Source: Isoetes taiwanensis
Lineage: Eukaryota; Streptophyta; Lycopodiopsida; Isoetales; Isoetaceae
Direction: 5' to 3'
Assembly: GCA_021234155.1 (NCBI GenBank)
Contig: JAJEKV010000062.1
Span: 7,137,000 to 7,200,999, forward strand
Length of the DNA: 64,000 nucleotides
The translations under genes and the position numbers were made by a program. Below are positions 44,876-56,799 of this stretch, in pieces; the first letter of the stretch is position 1; the number at the start of each line of letters is the position of its first letter. The notes under the pieces are model-generated. The model worked only from the letters and a program-made list of their open reading frames with translations, was not told where the DNA came from and did not search any database.

Positions 44876-47583
44876 TCTTATATTATAATGTTTTAGTGCA
44901 AGTAATGGACCACGCCCTAATCTGGACGGCCCAGATCTAACCTAAAAGTCGGACGGTTCGGATAGCCCACGATTTTTTTTCTGCCTTTTCTCGATTTTTT
45001 TTCTCTGTGATTTTGAAAGAGGCCGTCGGATTTCTCCCCAGGGTCATAGAGCTTTACAAAGCTATTTCAACTGCCGAGCTATAAAGACTCGCACACAAAA
45101 GGATATCCAAGTTTTGGTTTTAATCACAACCAATTCGGATTTCCTTCTTAGGAACGGTGAAGCCATGGATTTGTTTTTTGCGAAAGGTGAAGCCATGGAT
45201 TTGTTTGTTAGCCGTAGCTTGCCCTAAATTCTTGGAGGCCGAGCACAAGCCCGTAATACTGCATGCAGATCGAGTTTTGAGTTGCTATTCAACGTGGGAG
45301 CTGCTATTCAAAGACGGCGCCAGCTATTACTATAGACTCAGGAATCCCAGCCTTGGACGAATCTATGCAAAAAAATAGGTGGAGCTCTCTGTATTTATAT
45401 ATATTCTTCTTTCAATTTTCCCTTCCATTCGTGGTCTGCCACTGTGATGGGTCTATGTAAATAAGGCTGGGGTTCGTTGATTGGAATGCCGTTGGTGGAT
45501 TTTGGATCTGTGGTCTGATAGCTGCAAGCAAGTATGGAACAAATGTACTGTGGGTCCAAATAGGTGGAGCTCTCTGTATTTGTATATTCTTCTTTTTCCC
45601 TTCCATTCGTGGTCTGTGTTATAGCTTACAACATGCAGCTTACACAGGCATATCACATTGAAGCAGACATTAAAGGATATATGTAAAAGCATCATCTATT
45701 TACAGAATTCCGAGGCATTAGCATATGTTTCCTACCACTGCACTTCTTACATGCATCTTGCATTTGAAGTGCTCTTCAAGAGCCCTCCCTATGTCCATTT
45801 AATGATCTATAGGAGCAGAAGCAAAGCCCTTTTAAGCATCTGTTCAAAGGGGTATATTCACATTGGATTACACATTTGTTGCCCCAGACTTCTATATCTG
45901 TTGCAAGAAACTTGCTACAGTACTGGATCACCAGAAACCAATGTATTTTCCTGCAGTCAATGATTCATTTGCTAATTCAAGAATCCTTTTGTGCTGCAGG
46001 GTTGCTAATTGGGTGGAGACATGGTGAGTTCTTACAAGATCATTATCTAGGTTGCTTCCTTATATTGTCCTTGCCACTGCAGCATCTGCATTGATAAATC
46101 CAACTTCATTTTCCTGGTAACATACTTCATTTCTCACTTTGTGTAATCTTTTTGATATGTTAAAACCTCCAAAGCTAGCATCTAATGTGCATCAGAGTAA
46201 ACAAGGATTTTTATGCTCCCTATCTTGGTGGTATTATGCTATCCATGTGCAGCCTTCAGTTTCTGATTTTGCTTTAGTTATTCAAAGGTACGTTGTGACA
46301 TGCCTCTATCATACTTGGCTTTTTTATTGTAAGGCTTATGGGTATTCATCATTAGCTGTTGGACTTAACCTCATGGCATGCATTGTTGGTGCTCAACTAT
46401 CAAGCTATGCAGCATACGTATCTAATGGCATTATACTGACAAGCTTGACAACAATATCGTTCATTGTTGTTACTCCCTTTCTCACCAAAACTTTACTTGG
46501 TTTGGTTGTGTCAGTAGATGTGATTGCTATGGGGAAGTCTATTCTTCAGGTGCATATCATCAGATTGTACCTAGCATTTATATCATGAATGCCATGCAAA
46601 AGTGCACAGAAAATATCTCACATCCTGTTCTGCAGGTGGTTCTAATTCCAACTATCTTTGGCCTTTTGCTTAATACATATGCAATTTCCAATATGTTTTG
46701 ATATCAATGTACAATAAATTGTAGGATTGACATTCTGACTAAAATCATATTGTTTTAACATTTTCAAATCTTATTGTTAAAATGCTGTCTAAAGAAAATG
46801 GGTGATCTAATTGAGGAGAATGGTTAAAAAATTCTCTGCCTTTGTTGTGAACATGTAGAAAATGACATCCAACCCCAGCAAAACCACATCAAACCCTGGA
46901 AGAATGTTGCAATGGCAAGGATAGTAGTATTTGTTTAAATACCGTGTTCTGAAAAGAGATGTACTAAACTTATGGTTTGCTTTTATGGACTCTAGAACAT
47001 AGATGAGACAACCACTAAGATAGATGAGACAACCACTAAGGCCTCTAATATCCCATGGTAGTAACAAGAAAACATGCTTTGGATTTCAACTTATGACCAA
47101 AGATTCATAGGGTTTTCTTATTGGAAAAGGAAAGGCTCAATAAATAAGCAAAGACAAGACAACCACTAAGGCCTTCATTACCCCATGGTAGTAACAAGAA
47201 AACATGCTTTGGCTTTCAACTTATGACAAAAGATTCATAGGTTTTCCTTATTGGAAAGGGAAAGGTTCAATAAATAAGCATAGACAAACTATTCCTTACA
47301 AATAGTAGTCGGCATTACATTAGGTGTTTGGACAATGATTCCTAGGCAAGAGTGTTTGCACTTCCTAAAGTTACTACAATTAACAACATGACGACTTTGA
47401 TTAAATTCCAACAACAAAATAACATGATGAGCACAACTACAAAACAATATTACAATTGAAGGCCATGCTCAATACCACCAAGAAGTAAATCTCCTATTCC
47501 AATGCAATGTATGCAATGTCCTCGGCGTCCCAATAATTGCAGGTTCCAAATCATGCCCAGCAACGCTGGGCACCGTTACTAGT
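44876..47583 (+). mobile_element. Helitron copy 1 (non-autonomous, with captured BASS exons)
   Basis: 2,708 bp, starting TCTTATATTATAATG and ending CCGTTACTAGT. The 3' end has the hairpin GCCCAGC-AAC-GCTGGGC (47,555-47,571), 7 bp of stem extendable to 8, eight bases before the terminal CTAGT. A 5' TC, a 3' hairpin and CTRRT, with no inverted repeats or target duplication and insertion between A and T (44,875 is A; 47,584 is T), are the marks of a plant Helitron. No Rep/helicase is present. A second copy of the same length starts at 50,205. The interior includes a captured host-gene fragment. Confidence 0.88.
46051..46683 (+). pseudogene. Captured BASS-family (bile acid:Na+ symporter) gene fragment, copy 1
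   Basis: Four blocks read as exons of a plastid-type BASS transporter. Block 1 (46,051-46,116) gives LPYIVLATAASALINPTSFS, with AG before and GT after. Block 2 (about 46,195-46,287) gives KDFYAPYLGGIMLSM and, one frame over, DFALVIQR. Block 3 (46,334-46,549) gives AYGYSSLAVGLN, then IVGAQLSSYAAYVSNG, VVTPFLTKTLLG and VDVIAMGKSILQ. Block 4 (46,636-46,683) gives VVLIPTIFGLLLNTYA. GAQLSSYA and the TPxLTxLLxG...SILQVVxxP segments are BASS hallmarks. The family moves organic anions with sodium across the chloroplast envelope. The exon between blocks 2 and 3 is missing and one frameshift is visible. It is a gene fragment, not a functional gene. Confidence 0.82.
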
Positions 47584-50204
47584 TAGGTAGATCTTCGTAG
47601 TTGTTTTGCAAAAGTGGATGAATTAAAATCCCAATGTAAATGCGTATATGTCTATTGTATATCTAGGGTGTCCACATATATAGTGGAGAAACATGAGTTT
47701 AGAGTCATGTTTTACGGATTTAGCGCTTAGATCAAGAAGCTCCTTCACTTCGACTACCAAAGGAGGAAGCAAGGAGGCACAACTATAGCCCAAGATCAAA
47801 ATGGAAGAGCAACTACGAGGGAGAAACGACTAGAGGCCAAGCAAACCTTCAACTCCAAACACTTCGGGAAATGCCCTCAAGCAGAAGACTGCTCGGCCAC
47901 CCAATGTTAGAATAAGAGACAACACCGATCATGTCAAGATCATCAACGCGGCACCAGGACATCGTCAGGGCGCAACACTACCTCTTGTAGCGGTGGCGGC
48001 GACTTGATCGAACTTATGACATGAGTGGCCTCAACAATGGAAGGAGGAACACCCCGACATCAACGAGCCAACTAAGAAGGCAACATCTCGACGACCATAA
48101 TTCCAACTTGTGGTAATATAGGGGGATGTGCTATGACACGTGTATTAGATGGAGATGCACTTACGAAAGGCACCGCCGGACGAGGAGATATGCCCCCAAC
48201 AACTAGGTAATGGCTTCGCCGTACTCCTACCAAGAATTAGAAGAGAAGAAGCCGAACCATATCTCCGACATGTGACACGCCAAACGCCCAAGGTAGAAGC
48301 ATTCGACCTTATAACGACAAGGATAGCAACTGAAGCACCTTCGCTTAAAAGAGAGTTCAAGATAATAGCCGGGCTATTCAACGACAAGAGTATATCTAAG
48401 GCGGTACTTCTTCAACGCAAGGGTCAAGTCAGCTGCTTGAGATAAGGAGCCATCATCCCGACAACGGAGCCATCGTGGGAGGAGAGTCATGATGCCTTAC
48501 TTGCCAAAGAGACCAAATGCATAGAAGGACAAAGGTCGAACTCGAAAAGATGGAGAAGTGCTAGCAACCGACTTCTTCCACGAAGCTTCCCAGGCAACAA
48601 CAGGAGGATCAAACCGACGAGCACAATCAAAGTCACCGGAGGGTACCTCAAGACAAGAAGACGATAGCACCGCGGAACGTGACAACGCCCAAGCCATGTG
48701 ATCGAGGGATCAAACGAAGAAGTTTGGAAGCTCGATGGAGAACCAACTAGGTGAGGCGAGCCGATGACTTGCACGCTGCCTTGCATGCAACTTGGTGAAC
48801 CCAAGGATGAACGATTCAAAGAACAACCGCAGAAGAGAACAACTCCGGAAGAATATAGCCAAAGGAATCGCCAAGACAAATTCCTCAAGAGACGCCTTCA
48901 AATAGCTTCAAGTATCATGAAGGGGGGAACAATTATTGCCCGAGAAACGGGATCAAGAAGCGGTCAAATGTCGAAGCATCAACGACAAGCACACCTTAGT
49001 TAGAATGTGATGCAAAGCGGTTGTGCCATAGCCGACAAACATCGGAGGGCCCAAGTATATCAACAAGTTACCCCGGAGTACGAGCCGACGTACAAATAGG
49101 AGGATATAGATCGTCAACACCATTGCACCGGGAGGAACACCGATGACATTGCCAAGGAGTAGGTGTCCAACTCGAAGGGAGGCACAAGGGAGACCTAATA
49201 GCTCTAGTAGTAATTGTAATTATATAAGCTATATATTTGCATGTATAGTTCCCTTGTTATTCCTTCCCTCCCATAGCGTAACAGATCAAAGGAAGAGATG
49301 TCATGCAAGTTTCAGGGGTGAAGCAATCAACATCGTCAACACTCTTCGGGCAACACAATAACGACAAGAGGACTCGACGTATGAGACATCAATGGAGTCG
49401 AAGAAACAATATCGGATACAGAGTCATCCTTTAGCTGCCAAGACAAAGAGTTCAAGATGAAAGATCTCTTTCAACAAATACCACTTTCGTGGCATTTGAA
49501 AAGCGGCATGCAAGATTCAAATGATCAACTACACCATCAAGCCACCAGCAATAAGAGGCTTCTAGCGAACAAAGTCAACCTCTACATCAAAGAGGAGCCA
49601 CCGGCCAAGGAGACCAAGTATCGAGCGACTTCGGAAGAACGTTACCTTGCTCCTTCAAGCAGCAACGAGGCGGATGAGCTTCTAGCAAGCTCAAAGATCT
49701 AAGGCCATGGGGCCTAGTAGGTTAAATGTATGGATGGTAACATCCATATTGGGATTAGAAGGCAATTCCGGATATTCTCGTTGAAAGGATTGCCCAATTG
49801 GGAAGGAAATGCCTAGGAGTAACTATAATTATACACGATTGTTAACAGACATCCAATGTATTGAAACCACTTGGTGAGATTGATCTCCTCACTAAGAAGG
49901 AATCATTACTAGGATAATTGTTGACCAGGTATAAATCTAGTATCTCCAAAAGAATAATCCAACCGAAAGAAAAGAAGTAATCTAACAAGTCCGGACAACT
50001 TGTTACGATGACATCAATTCGATTGGTAGGAATATTCCAAGAGTTTAAATAACTAAGAAAGGGGGAATCTCTAGAATAATAAAATAATAGTACATGCAAG
50101 GTACATCTAAAATAAGAATTATAGTAATCAAATAGTCTTTTGAGACAAAAGGAATTGTCGTCATGACAAAACATTGTGGTTTAGAATCGTTCTAACTAAG
50201 TAGA
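47584..50204. other. Interior of the 17-kb element between the Helitrons
   Basis: 2.6 kb of element sequence. It is purine-rich on the plus strand from about 47,750 to 49,700, with Arg/Lys/Glu/Gln-rich short frames and no recognised domain. From 49,700 to 50,204 it is AT-rich with no frame of note. Confidence 0.5.
48149..48445 (+). CDS. Hypothetical frame in the 17-kb element
   Basis: 98 codons, basic and protein-like: a central PRIRREEAEPYLRHVTRQTP followed by VEAFDLITTRIATEAPSLKR and FNDKSISKAVLLQRKG. It could be part of a decayed gag or accessory gene of the element. I do not recognise it, and the neighbouring frames on the same strand (48,764-49,003; 49,457-49,702) are equally unassigned. 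Confidence 0.2.
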   Translation: MEMHLRKAPPDEEICPQQLGNGFAVLLPRIRREEAEPYLRHVTRQTPKVEAFDLITTRIATEAPSLKREFKIIAGLFNDKSISKAVLLQRKGQVSCLR

Positions 50205-52912
50205 TCTTATATTATAATGTTTTAGTGCAAGTAATGGACCACGCCCTAATCTGGACGGCCCAGATCTAACCTAAAAGTCGGACGGTTCGGATAGCCCACG
50301 ATTTTTTTTCTGCCTTTTCTCGATTTTTTTTCTCTGTGATTTTGAAAGAGGCCGTCGGATTTCTCCCCAGGGTCATAGAGCTTTACAAAGCTATTTCAAC
50401 TGCCGAGCTATAAAGACTCGCACACAAAAGGATATCCAAGTTTTGGTTTTAATCACAACCAATTCGGATTTCCTTCTTAGGAACGGTGAAGCCATGGATT
50501 TGTTTTTTGCGAAAGGTGAAGCCATGGATTTGTTTGTTAGCCGTAGCTTGCCCTAAATTCTTGGAGGCCGAGCACAAGCCCGCATATCTTGCATGCGGTC
50601 GAAGTTTTGAGTTGCTATTCAACGGGGAGCTGCTATTCAAAGACGGCGGCTATTATTACTATAGACTCGAATCCCAGCCTTGGACCTAATCTATGCAAAA
50701 AATAGGTGGAGCTCTCTGTATTTATATATATTCTTCTTTCAATTTTCCCTTCCATTCGTGGTCTGCCACTGTGATGGGTCTATGTAAATAAGGCTGGGGT
50801 TCGTTGATTGGAATGCCGTTGGTGGATTTTGGATCTGTGGTCTGATAGCTGCAAGCAAGTATGGAACAAATGTACTGTGGGTCCAAATAGGTGGAGCTCT
50901 CTGTATTTGTATATTCTTCTTTTTCCCTTCCATTCGTGGTCTGTGTTATAGCTTACAACATGCAGCTTACATGGCATATCACATTGAAGGCACATTAAAG
51001 GATATATGTAAAAGCATCATCTATTTACGTAATTCGAGGCATTAGCATATGTTTCCTACCACTGCACTTCTTACATGCATCTTGCATTTGAAGTGCTCTT
51101 CAAGAGCCCTCCCTATGTCCATTTAATGATCTATAGGAGCAGAAGCAAAGCCCTTTTAAGCATCTGTTCAAAGGGGTATATTCACATTGGATTACACATT
51201 TGTTGCCCCAGACTTCTATATCTGTTGCAAGAAACTTGCTACAATCTTCGATCACCGTAAAACCAATGTATTTTCCTCGCAATCAATGATTCATTTGCTA
51301 ATTCAAGAATCCTTTTTGTCTTTGCAGGGTTGCTAATTGGGTGGAGACATGGTGAGTTCTTACAAGATCATTATCTAGGTTGCTTCCTTATATTGTCCTT
51401 GCCATCGCAAAGATCCGCATTGATAAATCCAACTTCATTTTCCTGGTAACATACTTCATTTCTCACTTTGTGTAATCTTTTTGATATGTTAAAACCTCCA
51501 AAGCTAGCATCTAATGTGCATCAGAGTAAACAAGGATTTTTATGCTCCCTATCTTGGTGGTATTATGCTATCCATGTGCAGCCTTCTCCGGGCCGATTTT
51601 GCTTTAGTTATTCAAAGGTACGCTGTGACATGCCTCTATCATACTTGGCTTTTTTATTGTAAGGCTTATGGGTATTCATCATTAGCTGTTGGACTTAACC
51701 TCATGGCATGCATTGTTGGTGCTCAACTATCAAGCTATGCAGCATACGTATCTAATGGCATTATACTGACAAGCTTGACAACAATATCGTTCATTGTTGT
51801 TACTCCCTTTCTCACCAAAACTTTACTTGGTTTGGTTGTGTCAGTAGATGTGATTGCTATGGGGAAGTCTATTCTTCAGGTGCATATCATCGATTGTACC
51901 TAGCATTTATATCATGAATGCCATGCAAAAGTGCACGTAAAAATATCTCACATCCCTGCTCGCAGTGGTTCTAATTCCAACTATCTTTGGCCTTTTGCTT
52001 AATACATATGCAATTTCCAATATGTTTTGATATCAATGTACAATAAATTGTAGGATTGACATTCTGACTAAAATCATATTGTTTTAACATTTTCAAATCT
52101 TATTGTTAAAATGCTGTCTAAAGAAAATGGGTGATCTAATTGAGGAGAATGGTTAAAAAATTCTCTGCCTTTGTTGTGAACATGTAGAAAATGACATCCA
52201 ACCCCAGCAAAACCACATCAAACCCTGGAAGAATGTTGCAATGGCAAGGATAGTAGTATTTGTTTAAATACCGTGGTTCAAAAAGAGATGTACTAAACTT
52301 ATGGTTTGCTTTTATGGACTCTAGAACATAGATGAGACAACCACTAAGATAGATGAGACAACCACTAAGGCCTCTAATATCCCATGGTAGTAACAAGAAA
52401 ACATGCTTTGGATTTCAACTTATGACCAAAGATTCATAGGGTTTTCTTATTGGAAAAGGAAAGGCTCAATAAATAAGCAAAGACAAGACAACCACTAAGG
52501 CCTTCATTACCCCATGGTAGTAACAAGAAAACATGCTTTGGCTTTCAACTTATGACAAAAGATTCATAGGTTTTCCTTATTGGAAAGGGAAAGGTTCAAT
52601 AAATAAGCATAGACAAACTATTCCTTACAAATAGTAGTCGGCATTACATTAGGTGTTTGGACAATGATTCCTAGGCAAGAGTGTTTGCACTTCCTAAAGT
52701 TACTACAATTAACAACATGACGACTTTGATTAAATTCCAACAACAAAATAACATGATGAGCACAACTACAAAACAATATTACAATTGAAGGCCATGCTCA
52801 ATACCACCAAGAAGTAAATCTCCTATTCCAATGCAATGTATGCAATGTCCTCGGCGTCCCAATAATTGCAGGTTCCAAATCATGCCCAGCAACGCTGGGC
52901 ACCGTTACTAGT
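50205..52912 (+). mobile_element. Helitron copy 2
   Basis: 2,708 bp, matching copy 1 from TCTTATATTATAATG to CCGTTACTAGT, same orientation. Hairpin arms are at 52,884-52,890 and 52,894-52,900. The left flank is A as expected; the right flank base is A rather than T. Differences from copy 1 are few and fall mostly at CAG/CTG sites (for example near 50,582, 51,242, 51,278, 51,405 and 51,590). Confidence 0.88.
51379..52013 (+). pseudogene. Captured BASS-family gene fragment, copy 2
   Basis: The same four blocks as in copy 1: 51,379-51,445, about 51,525-51,617, 51,664-51,879 and about 51,967-52,013. Block 1 is disturbed where copy 1 has ACTGCAGCATCTGC. The end of block 2 differs (TTCTCCGGGCCGATTTTG against TTCAGTTTCTGATTTTG). 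The splice acceptor before block 4 has lost a G. Blocks 3 and most of 2 are unchanged. The missing exon is missing here too, so the capture and deletion predate copying of the Helitron. Confidence 0.8.
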
Positions 52913-55073
52913 AACCCATAATTATATTGAAATAAATGATAACATAATATGTGCATCCATCTTAGATGGTTATATATGTTAGCTAAGGCTAGTAACTTAA
53001 TGCGCTAAGTAAGAAGCATATAACCTCTTAAGGGGAGAGAATAGATATGACGTTGTGTGCAATGTCATTGAAGGGGTGCAGGACCATTTTCTTTTCGAAG
53101 AAAGTGGGAGGGCTCAATCTTATGATTGAACGTGACTTGCAATCAATTGACCCACCAGAGAATAGAGTTCACTCCGCAATGGCCGGGCGAATAGAGCGTA
53201 AGATAGATAGATAGATAGCTCGGGGAGGCCTTCAACGTCATGAGACCGACGTAGTAGTGAACTACACCAACGAAGTGGAGCAAAACTATGGGAGCAATGA
53301 ACGACCAAGTCACCTCAAACTACTCGACGGGCTCAATGAGTGGATGCGCCTTAGCCTTAGGTAAGGTATGCGCATGTATTATAAGCCTTAATGTGTCTTA
53401 TTGATAAGTTAAATATAGACCCTAATAACTGCATAGAAATTGTTGTAATGATATGTATCATAGGGAAATAAGTTAAATAACAAATCGATAATGTGAAGTA
53501 GCATGTTAATTAATCCTTCGCAAGGATGCAATTCCTTCCAAGGATAGCTATAGGTCCTTATAAATATAAATAGAAAATAGAATTGAATATACTTAAGTGC
53601 ATCTTAGGGATATACTTCCAAGGGTAATGCAGGACCCAAGGAAGAGAATAAGAAGCACATCTAATTCTTGTGTATGATAACTAAAACCCCGCCTATAATA
53701 CAATAGGTCTAAATCGGGTTATTGTTTAAATAATCGCGATCTAAAAGTCGATTAAATATTGCAAAGCTTAGAGTAAATATAATTGTACTATCGGAAGTAA
53801 TGTATCCGATACTATGATAATGTTAATTCATAAATATTACCTTAGGGTAATTATGTTAATCACATGCATTAAGGGAGCCAGAAAAAAAAAAAAAAAAAAA
53901 ATTTGGCCTGGGCATGTCGATTTGTGTTTAGATTAGTTTCATGTGTAGTTAAGATTAATCTGCGATGCAACCTATGCTTGGTATGGATTGCATGCGTTGT
54001 TATCGATGATGAGACCACTACGGTGATCTCTAGGGCGTGGTGTAATGTCAATGTAGGCATGACCGCTTTTTACGACGAAAGTGGAAGGTAGATTAGAAAG
54101 TCTACTTCCCCACGGAAGTAGACGACCTCGAGAGAAAGGAGGTCATTAAGGAATGCATTGATAGGAAAGGCACCTTTAGCCCCATATATGCTTTGATAGG
54201 AGGAATCTATCCTTCACGCCCCACGCCGAAGGATATCCTCCACGCCGGGCAACTAGAGGTGTAGGCATGAGCGCATATAGGCATATAGGCTTTGTCTCCA
54301 CGGCCATAATGGAAGATCCACCCTCTTCCTACTGTAGGAGATTAGCCATGCATCCATGTAGATAGGTGGGTGGTCACCATATAACCAAAATTTTTTGTAA
54401 TAATTAATAATAGGTAGTGTCTAATTCTGCAGGCCAATAGAGCCCTCCGAGGGCAAGGAGGTCGAACTATTTAAGGCTTGCAACACAAATTTTGTTATAA
54501 TGTGTTGCAAGGGATGAAGGGTACCTTAGAAGTGTAAATTTTGTATGAAATTGATAAACTCTGATAAACTTAAATGTCGTATTAAGTAAGGTTAATAATT
54601 ACCTTGCGTGGATTAAGTTATGATGTGATAAGTTAATAGGATAACGAAATAGTAATGTCTTAAACATTACCTTAGAGTAATTCTAATAATTAAGATAGTA
54701 AGTATGTAATTATAGATATTGTAAAATTAATGCGGATTTTAAGGTCGTTAAGACCGCAACACAAATTCTCATGGAATGTGTTGCAAGGAATGAAGAGTAC
54801 CTTAAATAATAATTGTATATGAAAGTGCTAAATTGTGATAAACTAAATGTTGTGATAATAGAAACTAATAAGTACCTTATTTTAGTAGAAGTTACGAATT
54901 GACAACTTATTTGATAATGTAATGGCGTAATAATGATTTAAAAATATTATCTTAAGGTAATCGTAATAAATGTGTAAGTATTATAGTAGTATATCGTATG
55001 CATCAGGTTGATTGCAGGTTAGGAAGATTCCAAGGTGGGGAGAACCACCGATGCCGCGGACAAAGATCATTTC
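52913..55073. other. 3' interior of the 17-kb element
   Basis: AT-rich, non-coding. It contains a (GATA)4 tract near 53,200, a 19-20-bp poly(A) run at 53,882-53,901 and two ~275-bp direct repeat units (54,478-54,755 and 54,756-55,000). Each unit starts with the hairpin GCAACACAAA...TGTGTTGC and later carries the palindrome-like ATTACCTTAGAGTAAT or TTATCTTAAGGTAAT; a third such palindrome is at 53,838. Confidence 0.6.
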
Positions 55074-55086
55074 AAGGTGGGGAGAA
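55028..55086 (+). promoter_or_regulatory. Polypurine tract of the 17-kb element, duplicated
   Basis: CAAGGTGGGGAGAA abuts the right LTR (55,073-55,086). A second copy, CAAGGTGGGGAGAA, occurs at 55,031-55,044, 42 bp upstream. The downstream one is in the correct place for plus-strand priming. Confidence 0.85.
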
Positions 55087-56799
55087 TGTGACGCTCCAAA
55101 GACGAAGATAATGCCCGGGACGATATTGTAATCGCCACGCCACGCCGCACACGCCACCCCGACTGACGCGGTACGCCAACGTGTAGCCAAGTGGGTAGCC
55201 CCTAGGGGGCAACTTGCTAAGAATGTGCATTAGTATTAATGTGCACATTTTCCAATGTACACATTAATGTGGGCACACATTTCCATGTGGCCACTTGATG
55301 CCAAGTGGGCCATACCCATAGGTGTAATTAATGTGCACATTTTCCAATGTACACATTCATTAATGTGCACACATTTCCATGTGAGCACATTTGGGTGCAC
55401 ACATTTCCATGTGGGCACATTTGGCCACCTAGCCCTTAAAGGCAAGTGGGCCCTTTTCCCAATTATCCCACATGCCTAAAGGGGATAATTGGAAACCCTA
55501 GCCACCCCTTTGTCTATTTAAGTAGGAGAACCCTAACTTGCCCATTTTCGTTTCTAGGGTTTTAGAGCTCTGCTTTTGGCTGCCTCAAGAGCTAAAACAG
55601 CCTCCCGAACTGGCCCGAGAGAACTGCATCATTAGTTTTCCTTGATTCGAGCATTTCAAAGGATGGTCGAAGTTCAGTCGAGGAGGAACTCAAGGATCGG
55701 TATTTAGGCAATTTAGTAGTCTAAACCCCATTTCAGCCATCGAATCAGTAGGTTTAGCCTCTTAAATTGCCCATAGAAGCCCTCTAGAACTCTAGATAGC
55801 GTGATTCTAACTAAAGAACCTAACTCTATGATATAGATTAGATCTTGTTCTTTAGTTCTTCCGTGGATGTATATGGATGATGTATCTCTGTGAACTCCTT
55901 GTATTGGGAAGGGGGTAGAGACCTAAAGCTTGGTAGTAGATGCTCCTAGATTAGCCTCTCTAGCACACTATAGATGCGGCCTCAGGCACAAGAGCCACAC
56001 TGGTTGTGGGTGAAGGGGCCGACCGGGCTTATAAGGAGGTTCATGTTCTCGACTCTTGAACGACCCTCCTCCGTGTGTAAAGACCGCCGGGTCACCGTGA
56101 CTAGGTCTAATGGCTTGCCACCTGCGTGTGGGCAAGGCATGGGCTCGACACTTTCGTGAGGTGGTGAATATGACCTTCCATTGAGTTCAAGTCAATACGG
56201 GCAAAGGGCCCTCTAGTCACCTTGAGTCAAGATTGTAGATCTCTCGAGGGAGAGATCCCTACCGCCCCATCTGAACTGGGGAGATGTAACCCGTGATATA
56301 GCCCCTTGGCTATGCATCCCGGCTGGGGCCAGTCCCAACACTTTTCAGCCTACTCGCAAAATGTGCACGGGGAGGGGCGGATGGAGTGGACAACCCTATG
56401 CCATGTTCTTATGCCACCCAAATCCATTGCCATGAATTCATGCTCAGACCGAACTCCTGGAGACCCAAGCCCGTCACCCATCCCCTCGTGGTCCGAGCCT
56501 TGGGTAGGATTTCCTCTATGCATTGTGCTTTGATCATTGTCTTTTGCAGATGTGATGTGCCACCCGTAAGGGTGGGTATATGTGTTGCTCTTATATACCG
56601 ACATGTATGTTTACGCTTAAGCAGCCTAGGTAGGCCCCGAGGGAGACGGGTACAATGACCCTTTCACTCTTCCCAATCGGAACCCGCCACGGTTTAGCGT
56701 GTTATGTGAAGGGCCCCAGATCGGGCATGGAGCCGGGTATGGGGAAGAACTCCTGTTTGTATACGGTGAGTGCACCGTATGCGAGTAGGGGACGTCACA
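55087..56799 (+). repeat. Right LTR of the 17-kb element
   Basis: 1,713 bp, TGTGACG to CGTCACA, followed by GAAGG. It matches the left LTR end to end. Most differences lie at CAG/CTG triplets or short indels. The TATA-like GTCTATTTAAGTAGG recurs near 55,512. Confidence 0.92.

Larger units (their letters stand above)
39557..56799 (+). mobile_element. 17.2-kb LTR retrotransposon without recognisable pol (LARD-like)
   Basis: Two direct repeats of 1,701 and 1,713 bp begin TGTGACG; the right one ends CGTCACA. They are 13.8 kb apart. The 5-bp GAAGG is present on both sides (39,552-39,556 and 56,800-56,804), a PBS follows the left LTR and a PPT precedes the right LTR, so this is one complete insertion. 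No RT, integrase, RNase H or protease motif could be found on either strand of the interior. This fits a large retrotransposon derivative (LARD) mobilised by an autonomous partner. Two 2.7-kb Helitrons sit inside; without them the element is about 11.8 kb. The interior holds tandem repeats and recurring hairpins. Confidence 0.9.

Noticed and set aside
44876-52912. The 2.7-kb pair as LTRs of a nested retrotransposon
   Set aside because: The ends are TC...CTAGT with a 3' hairpin, there is no PBS or PPT next to them and no TSD, and the sequence carries exon-like blocks.
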